Below, in pieces: positions 61,592-64,000 of a stretch of 64,000 bases of DNA. The position numbers were made by a program, and so were the translations under genes. The DNA comes from JAVKBW01 sp040222995 (GTDB lineage: Bacteria; Pseudomonadota; Alphaproteobacteria; UBA8366; Aestuariispiraceae), in NCBI GenBank assembly GCA_040222995.1, contig JAVKBW010000039.1, forward strand, positions 124,001 through 188,000, written 5' to 3'. Under the pieces are notes generated by a model that saw only the letters and a program-made list of their open reading frames with translations, was not told where the DNA came from and did not search any database. Position 1 is the first letter of the stretch. Each line of letters begins with the position of its first letter.

Positions 61592-61711
61592 TCAGATGAT
61601 CGCAGATGCGGAAAGCACCATGCCGCCGATGATGACTGCATAGACGCCAACAACCGCCGGCCAATCAGCGGCGTTGTTCCGGAACTCACGGATCAGGTCG
61701 TCTTTGTTCAT
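61592..61711 (-). CDS. Small single-pass membrane protein (39 residues)
   Basis: The ORF at 61711-61592 gives MNKDDLIREFRNN then a strong hydrophobic stretch (about 17-38, WPAVVGVYAVIIGG to ASAII), and stops with TGA. AGGAGATGG lies 5-10 nt ahead of the ATG, so it is a credible gene that is too short for automated ORF calling. It is opposite in direction to the flanking operons. Function unknown. Confidence 0.55.
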   Translation of the reverse strand: MNKDDLIREFRNNAADWPAVVGVYAVIIGGMVLSASAII

Positions 61712-62068
61712 CGTCCATCTCCTCTTGCGTGCCGTGCCAGGGTCTTACCGCGCTAGAGGTCTTCAATTGAGGCTGGTTCACCAGATCCAATGCCTCGCTA
61801 CAGGCCCCATGTACTCCTTCCATGAAAAACTTCAATAAAGAACCGACATTCGGCCATTGCATGAGACGCATGACCCTGGAGCGGTTTCTGCATAGCGCCC
61901 ATAAGCTTCTGAAATCACTTCCCAAAGAATCAAATCTGCCCGCCGATTTCCCGACAGAAACGGGCGAAAATCCGGACAATTTTAGGCAGTTTTGGGCTTA
62001 TCGCGCCGAAGTCGATACGGCATAGTCCAAACAAGGGTTTTTCAAACGAACAGGGTCGGGCGCCGGTA
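61712..62068. other. Intergenic region before the M19-like gene
   Basis: Two short frames exist (plus 61822-62025, 67 residues; minus 61686-61979, 97 residues), neither with a clear ribosome site. The plus frame is somewhat protein-like (LERFLHSAHKLLKSLP). Little else of note; the M19-like gene's promoter should be here. Confidence 0.4.
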
Positions 62069-63025
62069 ATGATCATCGACAATCTTCAATACGCCAACTG
62101 GTCGGAAACGATTTTCCGCCAGATGCGCGACGGCAATGTCACGGCCGTCCACGCGACCATCGCCTATCATGAGAATTTCCGGGAAACCGTCGCCAATATC
62201 GAACAGTGGAACCGCTGGTTTTCGGAATTCCCCGACCTGATCCAGTTTGCCGGCAGCGCAAAAGATGTTCGCACGGCCGAAAGGGAGGGACGCACGGCAA
62301 TCCTGTTCGGGTTCCAGAACTGCTCGCCCATCGAAGATGACATTGGCCTGGTTGAAATTTGCCATAGCCTGGGCGCGCGGTTCATGCAGCTCAGCTACAA
62401 CAACCAGTCCCTGCTGGCCACCGGATGGCAGGAACCGGAAGACCCCGGCATTACCCGCATGGGCCGCGAGGTGATCCGCGAGATGAACCGCGTCGGGCTG
62501 GTGATCGACATGAGCCATTCCGCCGAGCGGTCGACGCTGGAAGCGATCGATCTGTCCGACAGGCCCATCGCGATTACCCATGCAAATCCGTCTTCCTGGC
62601 GCGATACAAAGCGGAACAAGTCCGACGATGTCTTGCGTGCACTGGGCGAAAGCGGCGGCATGATCGGGTTTTCGCTTTATCCCAACCATCTGGCGGGGGG
62701 CACCGACTGCCCGTTGGAGGAGTTCTGTGCCATGGTGGCCCGCACGGCGGAAATGATCGGCGCGGACCGTCTGGGAATCGGGTCGGACCTGGTGCAGGAC
62801 CAACCCGACAGTGTCGTCGAATGGATGCGTGCCGGACGCTGGACCAGGTCCGCCGGGTCCGGCGCGACCTTCCCCCCCATGCCCGCCTGGTTCCGGGACA
62901 ACCGCGACTTCGGCAATTTGGCAGACGGGCTGCGGGCCATCGGGTTCAGCGCGGATGAGGTCGCAGGCATCATGGGGTTGAACTGGCTGTCCTTCTATGA
63001 AAAGAGCTTCGGTCCGGCCCCGTGA
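62069..63025 (+). CDS. M19-family membrane-dipeptidase-like protein with altered metal site
   Basis: The 318-residue protein has the M19 TIM-barrel text: RFMQLSYNNQSLLATGW, VIDMSHSAERSTLEA, and ITHANPSSWRD, which provide the second-half His ligands. The usual N-terminal HxD zinc ligands are replaced: the start reads MIIDNLQYANW. The bridging-Glu position lies in FGFQNCSPIEDD rather than a VEGG-like text. It may be a divergent M19 enzyme (a subgroup exists in non-peptidase pathways) or inactive. It sits after the peptide transporter, which suggests peptide or amino-acid-derivative processing. Confidence 0.78.
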   Translation: MIIDNLQYANWSETIFRQMRDGNVTAVHATIAYHENFRETVANIEQWNRWFSEFPDLIQFAGSAKDVRTAEREGRTAILFGFQNCSPIEDDIGLVEICHSLGARFMQLSYNNQSLLATGWQEPEDPGITRMGREVIREMNRVGLVIDMSHSAERSTLEAIDLSDRPIAITHANPSSWRDTKRNKSDDVLRALGESGGMIGFSLYPNHLAGGTDCPLEEFCAMVARTAEMIGADRLGIGSDLVQDQPDSVVEWMRAGRWTRSAGSGATFPPMPAWFRDNRDFGNLADGLRAIGFSADEVAGIMGLNWLSFYEKSFGPAP

Positions 63026-64000
63026 GCGAGACCGCGCACTTTCGACGGTCCCCCGATGACGTCATGCGCCTGTCGCGCATGGGAAGCTTCCATCCAAGTC
63101 GGCTGTCCTTCATGCAGACGCTTCTGCGGCGGCTGGAGCGGGAGAAATGGTCATTTGAACGGCGCCTTTTTCAGATCGACGCTCGCGGTGTGGGAGAGGC
63201 GGTCTACACCGTCCATGGACCCGACCGCGCCTATTCCCTGATCGCCTTCGGGCACGACCTGCCGGACGAAATGCGGTCGGACCGTGTGATCGCGACGGCG
63301 TGGGATGCGACCTTTGCACTGTTCGACGGCATCCCCCAACAGTCGGATATCAGGCGCCTTTCCGCACAAGTCCCCCTTCAGGAGGCCGGCCGCATTTCGG
63401 AACGGGAACTCTGCCTTTCCCGCGCAAACCGTTCGGCACGACTGTTCAACCACGTCGTCGACAGCCTTGCCGCGGGACGGCAGCCGGATGCCGGACAGGT
63501 GCGATCCGTCGGCTATCTGATGCGCACAACCGCGGTCTATGGGTCGGGCAAATTCGGGGCGGCAGACCGGTCGGATATCGCCGACCGCGCGGAATTGCGC
63601 GGACCTTTCCAGGCGGAAATGCTGACGGTCTGGCTGATCCGCACCTTTGTCCTGGACCTTGTTGAACATATGGCGCGCCTGAAGGGTGGGGATGCCGCCG
63701 TTTCTCTTGAACCGGGGCTGCGGCGGTCGCTTGGTATCGGAAATTCGACGGGGCTTGGCATGGCGCCGTTCCTGGTCAATCACCCGATCCTCCTGAACAA
63801 CTGGATGTTGGTGCGGGAAGAGGCGCTGGCGCGGGTGCGTGCGCAATCGGACGCGACGGACGATGCAATCCGACGGTTTCAGGACGGGCTTCACGCCGCC
63901 CGCGAAAACGCCGCGATCTGGCAGTCGGATCATCCGCTGCAGCAGCAGAAACTTTCGGACCTCAGAGGCGATCTGGATCAGATCGCCACCCGGACTTTGG
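63022..64000 (+). CDS. Conserved hypothetical protein, C-terminus beyond window edge
   Basis: The frame starts at GTG 63022, overlapping the M19 stop by 4 nt, and stays open to the window end (326 full codons). Text is protein-like and alpha/beta (RLSRMGSFHPSRLSFMQTL, YTVHGPDRAYSLIAFGHDLP, VGYLMRTTAVYGSGKFG). I recognise no domain. The tight coupling to the M19-like gene suggests a shared pathway. Confidence 0.75.
   Translation, partial: MSETAHFRRSPDDVMRLSRMGSFHPSRLSFMQTLLRRLEREKWSFERRLFQIDARGVGEAVYTVHGPDRAYSLIAFGHDLPDEMRSDRVIATAWDATFALFDGIPQQSDIRRLSAQVPLQEAGRISERELCLSRANRSARLFNHVVDSLAAGRQPDAGQVRSVGYLMRTTAVYGSGKFGAADRSDIADRAELRGPFQAEMLTVWLIRTFVLDLVEHMARLKGGDAAVSLEPGLRRSLGIGNSTGLGMAPFLVNHPILLNNWMLVREEALARVRAQSDATDDAIRRFQDGLHAARENAAIWQSDHPLQQQKLSDLRGDLDQIATRTL

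Noticed and set aside
61686..61979. 97-codon minus ORF
   Set aside because: Overlaps the better-supported 39-residue ORF in another frame and lacks a ribosome site.
61822..62025. 67-codon plus ORF
   Set aside because: No ribosome site and no recognised motif; only weak protein-like composition.
1..64000. tRNA, rRNA, CRISPR or IS elements
   Set aside because: No GTTCGA-type tRNA loop in intergenic DNA, no repeat-spacer array, no transposase or terminal inverted repeats noticed.

Overview
The window is a high-GC chromosomal segment of an alphaproteobacterium, probably a Rhodospirillales-type lineage. This rests on the long-form PstC and PstA permeases with PhoR-PstSCAB-PhoU-PhoB in one block, a TipF-like degenerate EAL protein, DUF465, DUF1285 and DUF6111 small proteins, and a class 2 PyrD. 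The species cannot be fixed from sequence alone. No tRNA, rRNA, CRISPR array or integrase was recognised.

Layout. 1-6041 (minus strand): AsmA-like protein (cut by the window edge), HAD phosphatase, RluC pseudouridine synthase, CrcB fluoride channel, CobD and a degenerate EAL protein. 6255-8522: malic enzyme MaeB. 8560-16979: the complete phosphate-sensing and uptake block phoR-pstS-pstC-pstA-pstB-phoU-phoB, with a stem-loop between pstS and pstC. 17151-23897: a lipoprotein, a cysteine-type formate dehydrogenase alpha subunit, pyruvate kinase, an IclR regulator with a clear palindromic operator, and UbiX. 24127-27692: DUF465 protein, XRE regulator, class IV aminotransferase and acyl-CoA synthetase.

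27795-37504 (minus strand) is a compact phage-derived late-gene cassette with T7-like (podovirus) order: capsid, small protein, terminator, tail-tube A, tail-tube B, internal-virion-like protein, tail fibre, terminator, small terminase, large terminase, coiled-coil membrane protein and a gene-transfer-agent-type holin. All its ORFs are intact. Portal, scaffold, protease, the large internal virion proteins, polymerase, replication genes, lysin and integrase are absent. It is either a reduced prophage or a domesticated particle locus, and it is the most interesting object here.

37989-53557: DUF952 protein and PyrD, TipF-like protein, HAD-IIA phosphatase, class V aminotransferase, then a minus-strand MoxR-DUF58-BatA/DUF4159-GATase-like envelope operon. 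A divergent plus-strand operon follows: DUF1285, Nudix, DUF6111, CCA-adding enzyme and SGNH hydrolase. 53674-64000 is a peptide-uptake locus: two paralogous family 5 substrate-binding proteins facing away from each other, a DppB-type permease broken by a one-base frameshift, a DppC-type permease, a fused double ATPase, a 39-residue membrane ORF, an M19 dipeptidase-like protein with an altered metal site, and an unknown protein that runs off the window.

How the genes relate: PhoR/PhoB with PhoU and PstSCAB form one phosphate-sensing circuit. The peptide ABC transporter and the M19-like protein form a plausible peptide uptake and processing set. MoxR/DUF58/BatA-type proteins form a predicted ATPase plus von-Willebrand-like envelope complex.
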